From the NCBI GenBank assembly GCA_947589155.1, contig CANQBH010000004.1, positions 1 through 64,000 of the forward strand: 64,000 nt of DNA. The letters are read 5' to 3'. Within the stretch, counting starts at the first letter, position 1, and the number at the start of each line of letters is the position of its first letter. Both the position numbers and the translations under genes were made by a program. The notes beneath the pieces were generated by a model. The model searched no databases and was not told the DNA's origin. It worked only from the letters and a program-made list of their open reading frames with translations. Of this stretch, positions 28,101 through 36,956 are shown piece after piece. Source of the stretch: an uncultured Lachnospiraceae bacterium. Its GTDB lineage: Bacteria > Bacillota > Clostridia > Lachnospirales > Lachnospiraceae.

Positions 28101-28895
28101 ATGAAATACTTTGGAGGATGCGATTCCGGAAGTACCTATACAAAATGCGTGATCATCGATGAAAACGGCAAGATGGTGGCGGACGTCACCCTGCGCAGCC
28201 GTATCAACGCGGTGCTCAGTTGCGAGGAGGCGCTGCAGAAGGCCGTAGAGCAGGTCAGCGAACTCAAGGACGCCAAGGATCTGACCTATCTGGTCGGCAC
28301 CGGATACGGACGGAACAAGGTGCCGTTTGCGGACGAGAACATCTCGGAGATCAGCTGCCACGCGATGGGCGTACATATGGCGGACCCGACGGTCAAGGCC
28401 ATCATCGATATCGGCGGGCAGGACGTCAAGGGGATCGCGGTGGACGACGACGGCACGGTCAAGAACTTCGCGATGAACGACAAGTGCGCGGCCGGTACCG
28501 GACGTTTCTTTGAGACGATGGCAAAGGCGTTTGAGATGAGTCTCGAGGACTTTTCCAAACTTTCGCTCAAGGCAAAGAACGTGATCCCGATCACGGCGCA
28601 GTGTACGGTGTTCGCCGAGTCCGAGGTTATCTCCCTTGTGGGCGAGGGCAAGCCGATGGACGAGATCGCGGCGGGTATCGAACTTTCCGTGGCAAAGCGC
28701 TGCTTCGTCATGAGCAAGAAAGCGGGCGCGACCGACTCGATCACGCTGACCGGCGGCTGCGCGAAGAACGACGGCCTGAAGGAAGCGATCGAGAAGGTGT
28801 TGAACCTCAAGGTGATCGACCTGCCGATCGACCCGCAGTTGATGGGCGCGCTCGGCGCCGCCGAATATGCAAGGCAAAAAGGAATGGCAAGTTAA
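28101..28895 (+). CDS. Acyl-CoA dehydratase activase (HgdC/BcrA/BadF-type ASKHA ATPase)
   Basis: GCDSGSTYTKCVIID; IDIGGQDVKGIAVDDDGTVKNFAMNDKCAAGTGRFFE; TGGCAKNDGL. Confidence 0.92.
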   Translation: MKYFGGCDSGSTYTKCVIIDENGKMVADVTLRSRINAVLSCEEALQKAVEQVSELKDAKDLTYLVGTGYGRNKVPFADENISEISCHAMGVHMADPTVKAIIDIGGQDVKGIAVDDDGTVKNFAMNDKCAAGTGRFFETMAKAFEMSLEDFSKLSLKAKNVIPITAQCTVFAESEVISLVGEGKPMDEIAAGIELSVAKRCFVMSKKAGATDSITLTGGCAKNDGLKEAIEKVLNLKVIDLPIDPQLMGALGAAEYARQKGMAS

Positions 28896-28907
28896 AGGAG
28901 GAAAGGG

Positions 28908-29075
28908 ATGGCAACATTTTTACACGTTCTTCTTATCATCGCGATCGTGCTGGTATGCCTGTTCGCGCTCACGTTTCTGGTATATTTCTTCAATCTGGAC
29001 ATGAAACTGACGGCGGCGCTGTACCCGCTGTTCCAGAAACACTATGACAAGATAGAAAGAGACAAACACCTGTAA
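28908..29075 (+). CDS. Small single-pass membrane protein, 55 aa (not in supplied ORF track)
   Basis: ATG at 28908 after aaaggaggaaaggg RBS: MATFLHVLLIIAIVLVCLFALTFLVYFFNLDMKLTAALYPLFQKHYDKIERDKHL*; its stop overlaps the next ATG (taATG). Confidence 0.8.
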   Translation: MATFLHVLLIIAIVLVCLFALTFLVYFFNLDMKLTAALYPLFQKHYDKIERDKHL

Positions 29076-29797
29076 TGATGAAACTGTATGATGAAGTGAT
29101 CGGGCAGATCCTCGCCCTCTGCGCGCCGTATCCGTGCAGCGCGCTTTCGCCGGACAAAGAGGCCGGATGGGAAGACAAGGGCAATAACAACATGGTCTTG
29201 CGCGGCGATATGGCCTACGAACTCGGCGGCTCCGGCCTGCCGGGGATCGGCGTGACGGCGGTCACGGCAAGCCGCGAACTTGTTCCGGAGGACGAGATCC
29301 TTCTCTACGGAAGGGATCTTCCGCAGCTGCAAAAGGATACGCCGTACGCGCGGCTGGCGTTCGCGCGGGTCCGCGAAGAAGACATGGGCGAGGGCAACGC
29401 CCTTTACAACGCCGTCAAAAAGATCGAGAATACCCGTTATCACGTCAACCCCGAAGGGTTCATGATCCGCGTTTCCACGATTCAGAAGCGGGAGGCCGTG
29501 CGCGTCGACCGCGGCGCGCTGCAAAGAGGTCTGGATTTTCAGAAAGCGGGTTCGCTGATGCTGCGCTCGTTCCGCGAAAACCCAAAGATCGAGGCGGTCA
29601 AACTGCTGTTTATCGATCTTGAGGACTTCCCGTATGAACAGCTTTTATCTTACGCAAAGCGCGCGGGAAAGATCACGGAAACGATCGACCACATGATGAA
29701 GAATATCGTGATGGACTGCGATGCGTGCAGCCTGCAGGAAGTCTGCGACGAGGTCGAGGGCCTGCGCGAACTTCATTTTTCGGCGGGACAAAGGTAA
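29075..29797 (+). CDS. Acetyl-CoA synthase beta (CdhC/AcsB)-like protein without a recognisable A-cluster domain
   Basis: Resembles the CdhC/AcsB region before the A-cluster domain (LYGRDLPQLQ.. NPEGFMIRVS.. DFQKAGSLMLRSFRENPKIEAVKLLFI); C-terminal DCDACSLQEVCDEVEGLRELHF Cys motif. Confidence 0.5.
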   Translation: MMKLYDEVIGQILALCAPYPCSALSPDKEAGWEDKGNNNMVLRGDMAYELGGSGLPGIGVTAVTASRELVPEDEILLYGRDLPQLQKDTPYARLAFARVREEDMGEGNALYNAVKKIENTRYHVNPEGFMIRVSTIQKREAVRVDRGALQRGLDFQKAGSLMLRSFRENPKIEAVKLLFIDLEDFPYEQLLSYAKRAGKITETIDHMMKNIVMDCDACSLQEVCDEVEGLRELHFSAGQR

Positions 29798-29859
29798 CTG
29801 TCGTCCGAAGAAGGCTTTGGGCGATACAAATAGATCAAAAAAGAAAAGGAGAAAATGCT

Positions 29860-32742
29860 ATGGACATGAGGAAGTACGACGAGTGGCCGGCGAATCATAA
29901 ACATGATCCGAATCCGAGTCCGAAGATCATCGCGCTTGGCAAGAAGATCACGGATGTGGCCGGACATATGATCGGCGGCGTCAAGGTGGAGGATCCGGAA
30001 TACTGGGGACTTGCCGAGATCATCACGGAGGAGATGGCGGAAGTCGGCCTGACGATGGAAAAAAGAAAGCACTACACTTTCGACCAGATGTGCGAAATGA
30101 ACAAAGAAAAGGTCGAAAGAGAAGGCAGGGAGGCGTTCCAGAAACTTCTGGACGAGATGGCCTACATCGGTCTTCTTGAGTACGACTACGGCAACCATTA
30201 CGACCACAACGGACGGACGGCGCCGCAGTCCGAAAGACGCTACATCCTTCCGATGTTCGTACCGGGTTCCGCCGAACTGTTCAACATGGAAGAACTTGAA
30301 GACGGCAGCAATCCGCGCCTGAAAGAACATCCGGACGTGGCTTCCTTCTTCGAGCGCATGACCTATATCCCGCTGGACGGTATTACGCAGATGGTGCCTC
30401 CGGGAGGCGCGGGTATCGGTATGCACGTCATTCCGGTCGAGAAAGCGATCGAAATGGAAAACGAGGCGGTCGATCTCGAAAAACTCTCTTACTGGCTGAG
30501 CAAATACGAAGGCCACATCGGCGTAGGCCGCTGCTCCTGCCGCGCGAGCCGTAAGGCGATCGGCGAAGGCTGCGGAGACGATGACTTTGCATGGTGTATC
30601 GGCGTCGGCGACTTTGCCGATTACTGCCGCGAGACCAACAAGGGCCATGATATCACGAAAGAAGAAGCGCTTGCCATCCTGCAGCGCGCCGAAGACAACG
30701 GTTTTGTGCATCAGATCACGAACATCGACGGCGAGAATAAGATCTTCGGTATCTGCAACTGTAACGTCAATATCTGTAACGCGCTGCGTACCTCGCAGCT
30801 GTTCAACACGCCGAATATGTCCCGTTCCGCTTATGTGGCGCACGTCGACAAAGATAAGTGCGTAGCCTGCGGACGCTGCGTGGAATACTGCCCGGCCGGC
30901 GCGACCCGTCTCGGACAGAAACTCTGCCAGAAGGACGGCACGGAAGTGCAGTATCCGAAGCAGATGCTTCCGGATCATATCAAGTGGAGCAAGGCGTATT
31001 ACGATACGGATTACCGCGACAACAACCGCCGCAATACCCACACGACGGGAACCTCGCCGTGTAAGACGGCCTGCCCGGCGCACATCGCCGTACAGGGCTA
31101 CTTAAAGAAAGCGGCGCAGGGCGAGTACCGCGAAGCGCTGGCGCTGATCAAGAAGCAGAATCCGTTTCCGGCTGTCTGCGGACGCGTCTGCAACCGTCGC
31201 TGCGAGGACGCCTGCACGAGAGGAACGATCGACGAGCCGATCGCAATCGATGCAGTCAAGAACTTTATCGCGCAGCAGGATCTCGACGCGAAGACGCGCT
31301 ACATACCGCCGATCGTGATCCCTGCGAGCACCTATAAGTCACGCTGGGAGGAGAAGATCGCGATCATCGGCGGCGGCCCGGCGGGCCTGTCCGCAGCGTT
31401 CTTCCTTGCGGAAAGAGGATATAAGCCTACGGTCTTCGATAAAAACGCGGAACCGGGCGGTATGCTCCGCTACGGTATCCCTTCCTACAAACTGGAAAAA
31501 GACGTCGTCGCAGCCGAGATCGACGTTATGCGCGAGATGGGCGTTGAGATCAAGAGCGGCGTGGAAGTCGGCAAGGACATTTCCTTAAACGAACTGCGCG
31601 CACAGGGTTACAAGGCGTTCTATATCGCGATCGGATGCAGCGCCGGACGCCGTCCGGGCGTACCGGGAGACGATGCGGAAGGCACGTTCACGGCGATCGA
31701 TTATCTGAAGGAAGCCAACTGCGGCGGCAAGGAGTATACCGGCAGGGTCGTAGTGGTCGGCGGCGGTAACGTAGCGATCGACGCATCCCGCGTCAGCGCG
31801 AGAAACGGCGCTTCCGAAGTAACGCAGCTGTGTCTGGAGTCCGAACAGGAAATGCCGGCGTCCGATGAGGAAGTACGGGAAGCCGGAGAAGACGGCGTGA
31901 CCATCCACAACGGCTGGGGCCCGAAGGAAGTTCTGACCGAGGGCGGCAAGGTAACGGGCATCGTCTTCAAGAAGTGTACGAGAGTCTTTGACGAGAATCA
32001 TAAGTTCTCACCGCAGTACGACGAGAACGAGACCATGACGATCGAGTGCGACCGCGTGATCTTCGCTGTTGGTCAGGCGTCCGTATGGGGCGACCTGCTC
32101 AAAGACGAGAACGTGACGTTCAACGGACCGGCTCTGCAGGCGGATAAAGTCACCTATCAGGTAAAGGGCGCGCCGGATCTGTTCATCGGCGGCGACGTTT
32201 ACACCGGACCGAAGTTTGCGATCGACGCGATCGCTGCGGGCAAGTTTGCATCCGAGACGCTGCACCGTTATGTGCAGGGCGGCCACATGACCATCGGCCT
32301 GAACCGTTGGGAGTTTACGCAGATCGATACCGACAATATCCGCGTCGAGAGTTACGACAATTCCTCACGCCAGCATGAGGGCACCGATCCTTCCGTGCCG
32401 CCGAAGTCCTTCGAGAGCGCGAAATTGACGCTGACCGAGGAACAGGTGAAGATCGAAACGGCACGCTGCTTAGGCTGCGGCGCGACGGTCATTGACGAGA
32501 ATAAATGTATTGGCTGCGGCGTATGTACGACGAAATGTATGTTTGACGCGATCCATCTGAGAAGGGATCATCCGGAGTGCACGAACATGGTCGTTGCGGA
32601 GGATAAGTTCAAGAAGATCCTTCCTTACGAACTCAAGCGCGCGGTGAAGATCGCCTTCACGCCGAAGACGGCGGAAGAAAAGCGCCAGATCAGAGAGTGC
32701 AAGGAAGCATACGCAGCCAAGCAGGAAGCGGAAGGTAGATAA
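29860..32742 (+). CDS. Multi-domain Fe-S / FAD-NAD(P)H oxidoreductase (GltD-like with ferredoxin modules)
   Basis: Start reassigned to MDMRKYDEWPAN (RBS aaaggag). Ferredoxin motif CVACGRCVEYCPAG; AIIGGGPAGLSAAFFLAERGYKPTVFDK; VVGGGNVAIDASR; C-terminal CIGCGVCTTKCMFDAI. Confidence 0.9.
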   Translation: MDMRKYDEWPANHKHDPNPSPKIIALGKKITDVAGHMIGGVKVEDPEYWGLAEIITEEMAEVGLTMEKRKHYTFDQMCEMNKEKVEREGREAFQKLLDEMAYIGLLEYDYGNHYDHNGRTAPQSERRYILPMFVPGSAELFNMEELEDGSNPRLKEHPDVASFFERMTYIPLDGITQMVPPGGAGIGMHVIPVEKAIEMENEAVDLEKLSYWLSKYEGHIGVGRCSCRASRKAIGEGCGDDDFAWCIGVGDFADYCRETNKGHDITKEEALAILQRAEDNGFVHQITNIDGENKIFGICNCNVNICNALRTSQLFNTPNMSRSAYVAHVDKDKCVACGRCVEYCPAGATRLGQKLCQKDGTEVQYPKQMLPDHIKWSKAYYDTDYRDNNRRNTHTTGTSPCKTACPAHIAVQGYLKKAAQGEYREALALIKKQNPFPAVCGRVCNRRCEDACTRGTIDEPIAIDAVKNFIAQQDLDAKTRYIPPIVIPASTYKSRWEEKIAIIGGGPAGLSAAFFLAERGYKPTVFDKNAEPGGMLRYGIPSYKLEKDVVAAEIDVMREMGVEIKSGVEVGKDISLNELRAQGYKAFYIAIGCSAGRRPGVPGDDAEGTFTAIDYLKEANCGGKEYTGRVVVVGGGNVAIDASRVSARNGASEVTQLCLESEQEMPASDEEVREAGEDGVTIHNGWGPKEVLTEGGKVTGIVFKKCTRVFDENHKFSPQYDENETMTIECDRVIFAVGQASVWGDLLKDENVTFNGPALQADKVTYQVKGAPDLFIGGDVYTGPKFAIDAIAAGKFASETLHRYVQGGHMTIGLNRWEFTQIDTDNIRVESYDNSSRQHEGTDPSVPPKSFESAKLTLTEEQVKIETARCLGCGATVIDENKCIGCGVCTTKCMFDAIHLRRDHPECTNMVVAEDKFKKILPYELKRAVKIAFTPKTAEEKRQIRECKEAYAAKQEAEGR

Positions 32743-32743
32743 A

Positions 32744-33151
32744 ATGCACGAATTGGGAATCGTATTCCATATCGCAGGCCAGGTCGAAAAGATCGCGGTG
32801 GAGAACCACGTTTCCAAGATCCACAGGGTCACGGTAGAGATCGGAGAGGTCTCTACCGTGATACCGGAATATCTGGAAGACTGCTGGAAATGGAAATCCT
32901 CCAAGAGCGAGATATTAGACGGCTGCGAACTTCAGATCGAGATGATTCCGGCCGTTACGTTCTGCGAGGATTGTGAAAAGACCTATCCGACGGTCGAGTA
33001 CGGCAAGACCTGTCCGCACTGCGGCAGCGAGAACACCTATCTCATTCAGGGCAACGAGCACGCGATCAAGGAGATCGAGGTCTACGACGAATACGCCGAA
33101 GACCCGCCGGAGCCTCAGCCGGAGGCCGACGGCATGAAAATGGAAGACTAA
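32744..33151 (+). CDS. hypA: Hydrogenase/urease nickel incorporation protein HypA-like
   Basis: MHELGIVFHIAGQVEKIAVENHVSKIHRVTVEIGEVSTV; zinc motif CEDC..CPHCGS. Confidence 0.88.
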   Translation: MHELGIVFHIAGQVEKIAVENHVSKIHRVTVEIGEVSTVIPEYLEDCWKWKSSKSEILDGCELQIEMIPAVTFCEDCEKTYPTVEYGKTCPHCGSENTYLIQGNEHAIKEIEVYDEYAEDPPEPQPEADGMKMED

Positions 33152-33208
33152 AAGACCCGCGCTTTTTCCTTTATAAGGGAAAAACGCGGGTCTTCTTTTG
33201 CGCGGAAT

Positions 33209-34195
33209 TTACAGTTCGTAAACGCCGAAGTCCATTTTTTTGTAACTCCAGACGGCGCTGCCGATGCCGTGCCTTGCGAGGACGGCGCGCACGTCTTTGA
33301 GCCATGCTTCGCGGGAGACCGGATCCGCCTGATCGATCACGCCGTATTCGCCGCAGTAGAGACTGACATTCCTTTCTTCGGCGACGGCGATGGCTTCCGC
33401 AAACAGCGTCTCGTAGTAATCGATGTTGAAGCCGGATGCGGGGATCGCCCAGTCGGTCAGATGATAGACCTCTCCGAACGGACGGCTCTTTTCCTCAAAT
33501 TCGGCGCGCGTCATCGGATAGGAAACGAAAAAGCCTTTCATTTCTTCCATCCAATGCGCGTTCTGGTGGGTAAAGAGCAGCGGCTCGTAGCAGTGGAAAC
33601 TGTAAACGATGTTTTCATCGAACGGAGCGGCGATATGCTTGACGGTCAGGACGCTGTTGTTCCAATAACTGCCGATCAGGATCTTGACCGTTGGCGCGTA
33701 TCGGCGGATCACCTTGACCGCGCGCTCGGCGATCTTCATCCACGGCGCGTTGCTCTCCGGTTCCACGACTTCGTTCAGGAGTTCAAAGGCGACGTGCGGA
33801 TCGAGGGAGCCGTAGCGCTTTGCGAGTTCTTCCCAGAGCGTTAAAAACTGTTGTATCAACGCCTCGTCGGTAAAGAACAGGCCGGATTCGTTTTCGCCTT
33901 TGTCGAACGAATAGCCCGCGGTCTTATGCAGATCGAGGATCAGGTTGACGCCGTATCTGCGGCACGCGTCGACACAACGGTCAATATAGGAAAAATTTTC
34001 TTCTTTCAGGCGGCCTTCCTCATCCTGAAGAAGGTTGTAATCGATCGGCAGCCGCACGTGGTCGAGACCGTCGTCCGCGATCCTTGCGACGTCTTTTTCG
34101 CTGATGAACGTATCATAATGCTCTTTGGTATGGACGCACTGGGAGAGCCAGCCTCCCAGATTGATCCCGTTCTGATAACCGTTCCATGGTTTCAT
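33209..34195 (-). CDS. GH5 family cellulase-like glycoside hydrolase (no signal peptide)
   Basis: GINLGGWLSQ; VAFELLNEV (acid/base NE); LYCGEYGV (nucleophile). Confidence 0.88.
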   Translation of the reverse strand: MKPWNGYQNGINLGGWLSQCVHTKEHYDTFISEKDVARIADDGLDHVRLPIDYNLLQDEEGRLKEENFSYIDRCVDACRRYGVNLILDLHKTAGYSFDKGENESGLFFTDEALIQQFLTLWEELAKRYGSLDPHVAFELLNEVVEPESNAPWMKIAERAVKVIRRYAPTVKILIGSYWNNSVLTVKHIAAPFDENIVYSFHCYEPLLFTHQNAHWMEEMKGFFVSYPMTRAEFEEKSRPFGEVYHLTDWAIPASGFNIDYYETLFAEAIAVAEERNVSLYCGEYGVIDQADPVSREAWLKDVRAVLARHGIGSAVWSYKKMDFGVYEL

Positions 34196-34205
34196 GTTCT
34201 GCCTC

Positions 34206-36644
34206 CTATTCTCCCATGATGATCTCTACGCGGCGTTCTTTTACGCCTTCTTCATATGGAATGATATTGCCGCTGACGTCTTTGCCGTCGACGGTCATGC
34301 GCGCGACGCCTTTTTCAACGCGCTTAGGATTTCGTACTTCGATCGTATAGCGGCATCCGCGGAAGGTCCGCTGAAGCGTGAAGTCGCCAAAGTCCGCCGG
34401 TACGCACGGATCGACGCTGAGCCCCTTGTGCGTCGGGTAGAGGCCGAGGATGTACTGGGAGACGTTGACAAAGGTCCATGCGGCCGTGCCGGTCAGCCAA
34501 CTGTTCTTGGCTTCTCCGTGGCGAACGGCGTCTTTTCCTGCTACCATCTGCGAATAGACGTAAGGTTCCGTGCGGTGGATCTCGCTGATGTCCTCGATAT
34601 AAGCCGGACAGGTGCGGCGGTAGATCTCAAACGCGCGGCTGCCGCGGCCGATCACGGTCTCCGCGATCGATACCCAAGGGTTGTTGTGGCAGAAGATACC
34701 GGCGTTCTCCTTGTATCCCGGCGGATAAGAGGAGATCTCGCCGAGTTCGAGATGATAGCGCGTATAGGCCGGCTGCAGGATCATAATGCCGTAGTCGGTG
34801 TCCAGATGTTTTTTGACGGAATCCATCGCCGTCTGCGCCATGCCGTTCTGCGTGCCGATACCGGCGAGAACGCAGAAGCCCTGCGGTTCGATGTAGATCT
34901 TTCCTTCTTCACATTCCTGCGAACCGACTTTGTCGCCGTTCGCATCGTAAGCGCGGAGGAACCATTTGCCGTCCCAGCCGTCTTTTTCCACGGCCTTTGT
35001 CATTTCCTGCGCCTCTTTGCGCGCGCGCGCCGCTTCGGCGGGATCGCCCGTCAGTTCGGCAAGCTGCGCGTATTCTTCCGCGTATTTGACGAACATGCCG
35101 GCGATGAAGACCGACTCGGCGACAGGGCCTTCGCTTGGGCCGAAGGTCTGGAAGGATTCGCCCGGATGCGCGGAGAAGCAGTTTAAGTTCAGGCAGTCGT
35201 TCCAGTCGGCGCGGCCGATCAGCGGAAGGCCGTGCGGACCTTTGTGTTCGATGATGTAATTGAGGGAGCGGCGCAGATGTTCCATCAGGGACGCCGCGTT
35301 GTTTTCGTCGTTGTCAAACGGCACGGTCTCGGAGAGGATGGTAAGGTCTCCGGTCTCGCGGACGTAAGCGGAAGTTCCGGCGATCAGCCAGAGCGGATCG
35401 TCGTTGAAGCCGCTGCCGATGTCGGAATTGCCCTTTTTGGTCAGCGGCTGGTACTGATGGTACGCGCTGCCGTCGGCAAACTGCGTCGCCGCGATATCGA
35501 GGATACGCTCCCGCGCGCGGTCGGGGATCAGGTGGACGAAGCCGAGAAGATCCTGACAGGAGTCGCGGAAGCCCATGCCGCGGCCGATACCGGATTCATA
35601 ATAGGAAGCGGAACGGCTCATGTTGAACGTCACCATGCACTGGTACTGATTCCAGATGTTGACCATGCGGTTCAGTTCCGGATGGTCGGAAGCGACGGTA
35701 TATTTGTCGAGCAGGTTCTTCCAGTATTCCTGAAGCGCCGCAAACGAAGCGTCCACGGAAGCCGCGGTTGTGTAGCGGTCGAGAAGGAGGCGCGCCCGTT
35801 CTTTGTTGATCACGCCCGGGCTTTCCCATTTTTCGTCTTCCGGATTTTCGACATAGCCGAGCAGGAAGATAAAGTCTCTGGATTCGCCCGGCGCAAGCGT
35901 CACGTCGATCTGGTGCGCGGCGATCGGCGACCAGCCGCTCGCGACGGAGCCGGTGCAGCCGCCAAGTTCTACGGCCTGCGGACAGGACGCGTCGCGGTAA
36001 GCGCCGAGGAACTCGTCGCGGCTCGTGTCAAAGCCGTCGACCGGCGTATTTACGGAAAAGAACGCGTAGTGGTTCCGGCGTTCGCGGTACTCGCTCTTGT
36101 GATAGATCGTGGAGCCGTCGATCTCCACCTCGCCGATGGAGAGGTTGCGCTGGAAGTTCTTCATATCGTCGTCCGCGTTCCATAAGCACCATTCCACATA
36201 AGAGAATAAGGAGAAGGAGCGCGGCTTGTCGTCCTCGTTGCCGAGCGTGAGGCGGAAGACCTCGCAGCTGTCCTGCAGCGGAACGAAGGTCAGGAGAGAA
36301 GCGCGGATCCCGCGGAGTTTGCCGGTAATGCGGCTGTATCCGATCCCGTGGCGGCATTCGTAGGCGTCCAGCGGCGTCTTGGAAGGCTGCCATCCCGGGT
36401 TCCAGATCCCTTCGTCGTCTTTAATATAGAAGTAAGTGCCGTTGCAGTCCGCCGGAACGTCGTTATAGCGGTAGCGCGTGAGGCGGAGCAGTTTCGCATC
36501 CTTATAAAAAGCATAACCGCCGCCGGTGTTTGAGATCAGACGGAAAAAGTCGTTGCAGCCCAGATAGTTGATCCAAGGCAGCGGCGTCTTCGGCGTCGTG
36601 ATCACATATTCCCTGTTGGTATCGTCGAAATAACCGAATTTCAT
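34206..36644 (-). CDS. GH94 glycoside phosphorylase (cellobiose/cellodextrin phosphorylase type)
   Basis: [29 protein letters not shown].. and ..[38 protein letters not shown].. are characteristic of cellobiose phosphorylases. Confidence 0.92.
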   Translation of the reverse strand: MKFGYFDDTNREYVITTPKTPLPWINYLGCNDFFRLISNTGGGYAFYKDAKLLRLTRYRYNDVPADCNGTYFYIKDDEGIWNPGWQPSKTPLDAYECRHGIGYSRITGKLRGIRASLLTFVPLQDSCEVFRLTLGNEDDKPRSFSLFSYVEWCLWNADDDMKNFQRNLSIGEVEIDGSTIYHKSEYRERRNHYAFFSVNTPVDGFDTSRDEFLGAYRDASCPQAVELGGCTGSVASGWSPIAAHQIDVTLAPGESRDFIFLLGYVENPEDEKWESPGVINKERARLLLDRYTTAASVDASFAALQEYWKNLLDKYTVASDHPELNRMVNIWNQYQCMVTFNMSRSASYYESGIGRGMGFRDSCQDLLGFVHLIPDRARERILDIAATQFADGSAYHQYQPLTKKGNSDIGSGFNDDPLWLIAGTSAYVRETGDLTILSETVPFDNDENNAASLMEHLRRSLNYIIEHKGPHGLPLIGRADWNDCLNLNCFSAHPGESFQTFGPSEGPVAESVFIAGMFVKYAEEYAQLAELTGDPAEAARARKEAQEMTKAVEKDGWDGKWFLRAYDANGDKVGSQECEEGKIYIEPQGFCVLAGIGTQNGMAQTAMDSVKKHLDTDYGIMILQPAYTRYHLELGEISSYPPGYKENAGIFCHNNPWVSIAETVIGRGSRAFEIYRRTCPAYIEDISEIHRTEPYVYSQMVAGKDAVRHGEAKNSWLTGTAAWTFVNVSQYILGLYPTHKGLSVDPCVPADFGDFTLQRTFRGCRYTIEVRNPKRVEKGVARMTVDGKDVSGNIIPYEEGVKERRVEIIMGE

Positions 36645-36709
36645 TTTGTACAGCCTCCCTTTTTTGTTTGACTAAATTGCACCCAATTGCACCAAATCTT
36701 GCCCTATAA

Positions 36710-36725
36710 GAAAACGTTTAAGTAA
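36710..36725 (+). promoter_or_regulatory. Putative LacI-family operator O1
   Basis: GAAAACGTTTAAGTAA; one mismatch to 36895-36910; contains AAACGTTT core. Confidence 0.6.
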
Positions 36726-36857
36726 AAGATGATAAAAAACATGGTTAAAGTATAAGGGATATTGTGTAATATTGCAATACCCAAAAAATTTTTTATGCGA
36801 GAACCCTTGATTTTACTGGGGTTTTGAAATTATTACTCAAAGAAATGAAAAAAGCAC

Positions 36858-36886
36858 TTGCTATTTTAGGGAATATGCTGTATAGT
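36858..36886 (+). promoter_or_regulatory. Promoter of lacI-transporter operon
   Basis: TTGCTA-N17-TATAGT. Confidence 0.65.
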
Positions 36887-36894
36887 GAAGATAC

Positions 36895-36910
36895 GAAAAC
36901 GATTAAGTAA
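36895..36910 (+). promoter_or_regulatory. Putative LacI-family operator O2
   Basis: GAAAACGATTAAGTAA, just downstream of the -10 box. Confidence 0.6.
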
Positions 36911-36956
36911 TCCTCGGCTTCAACGGACGTCGCTGATCGGAAGAAAGGAGAAGAAA

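Noticed and set aside
29773-31083. 436-aa minus-strand ORF antisense to the Fe-S/FAD oxidoreductase
   Set aside because: Arg/Val/His-rich shadow translation with no family signature. The + strand frame has unambiguous motifs.
34194-36185. Plus-strand ORFs (330 and 317 aa) antisense to GH94
   Set aside because: Shadow ORFs opposite a full-length, well-conserved phosphorylase.
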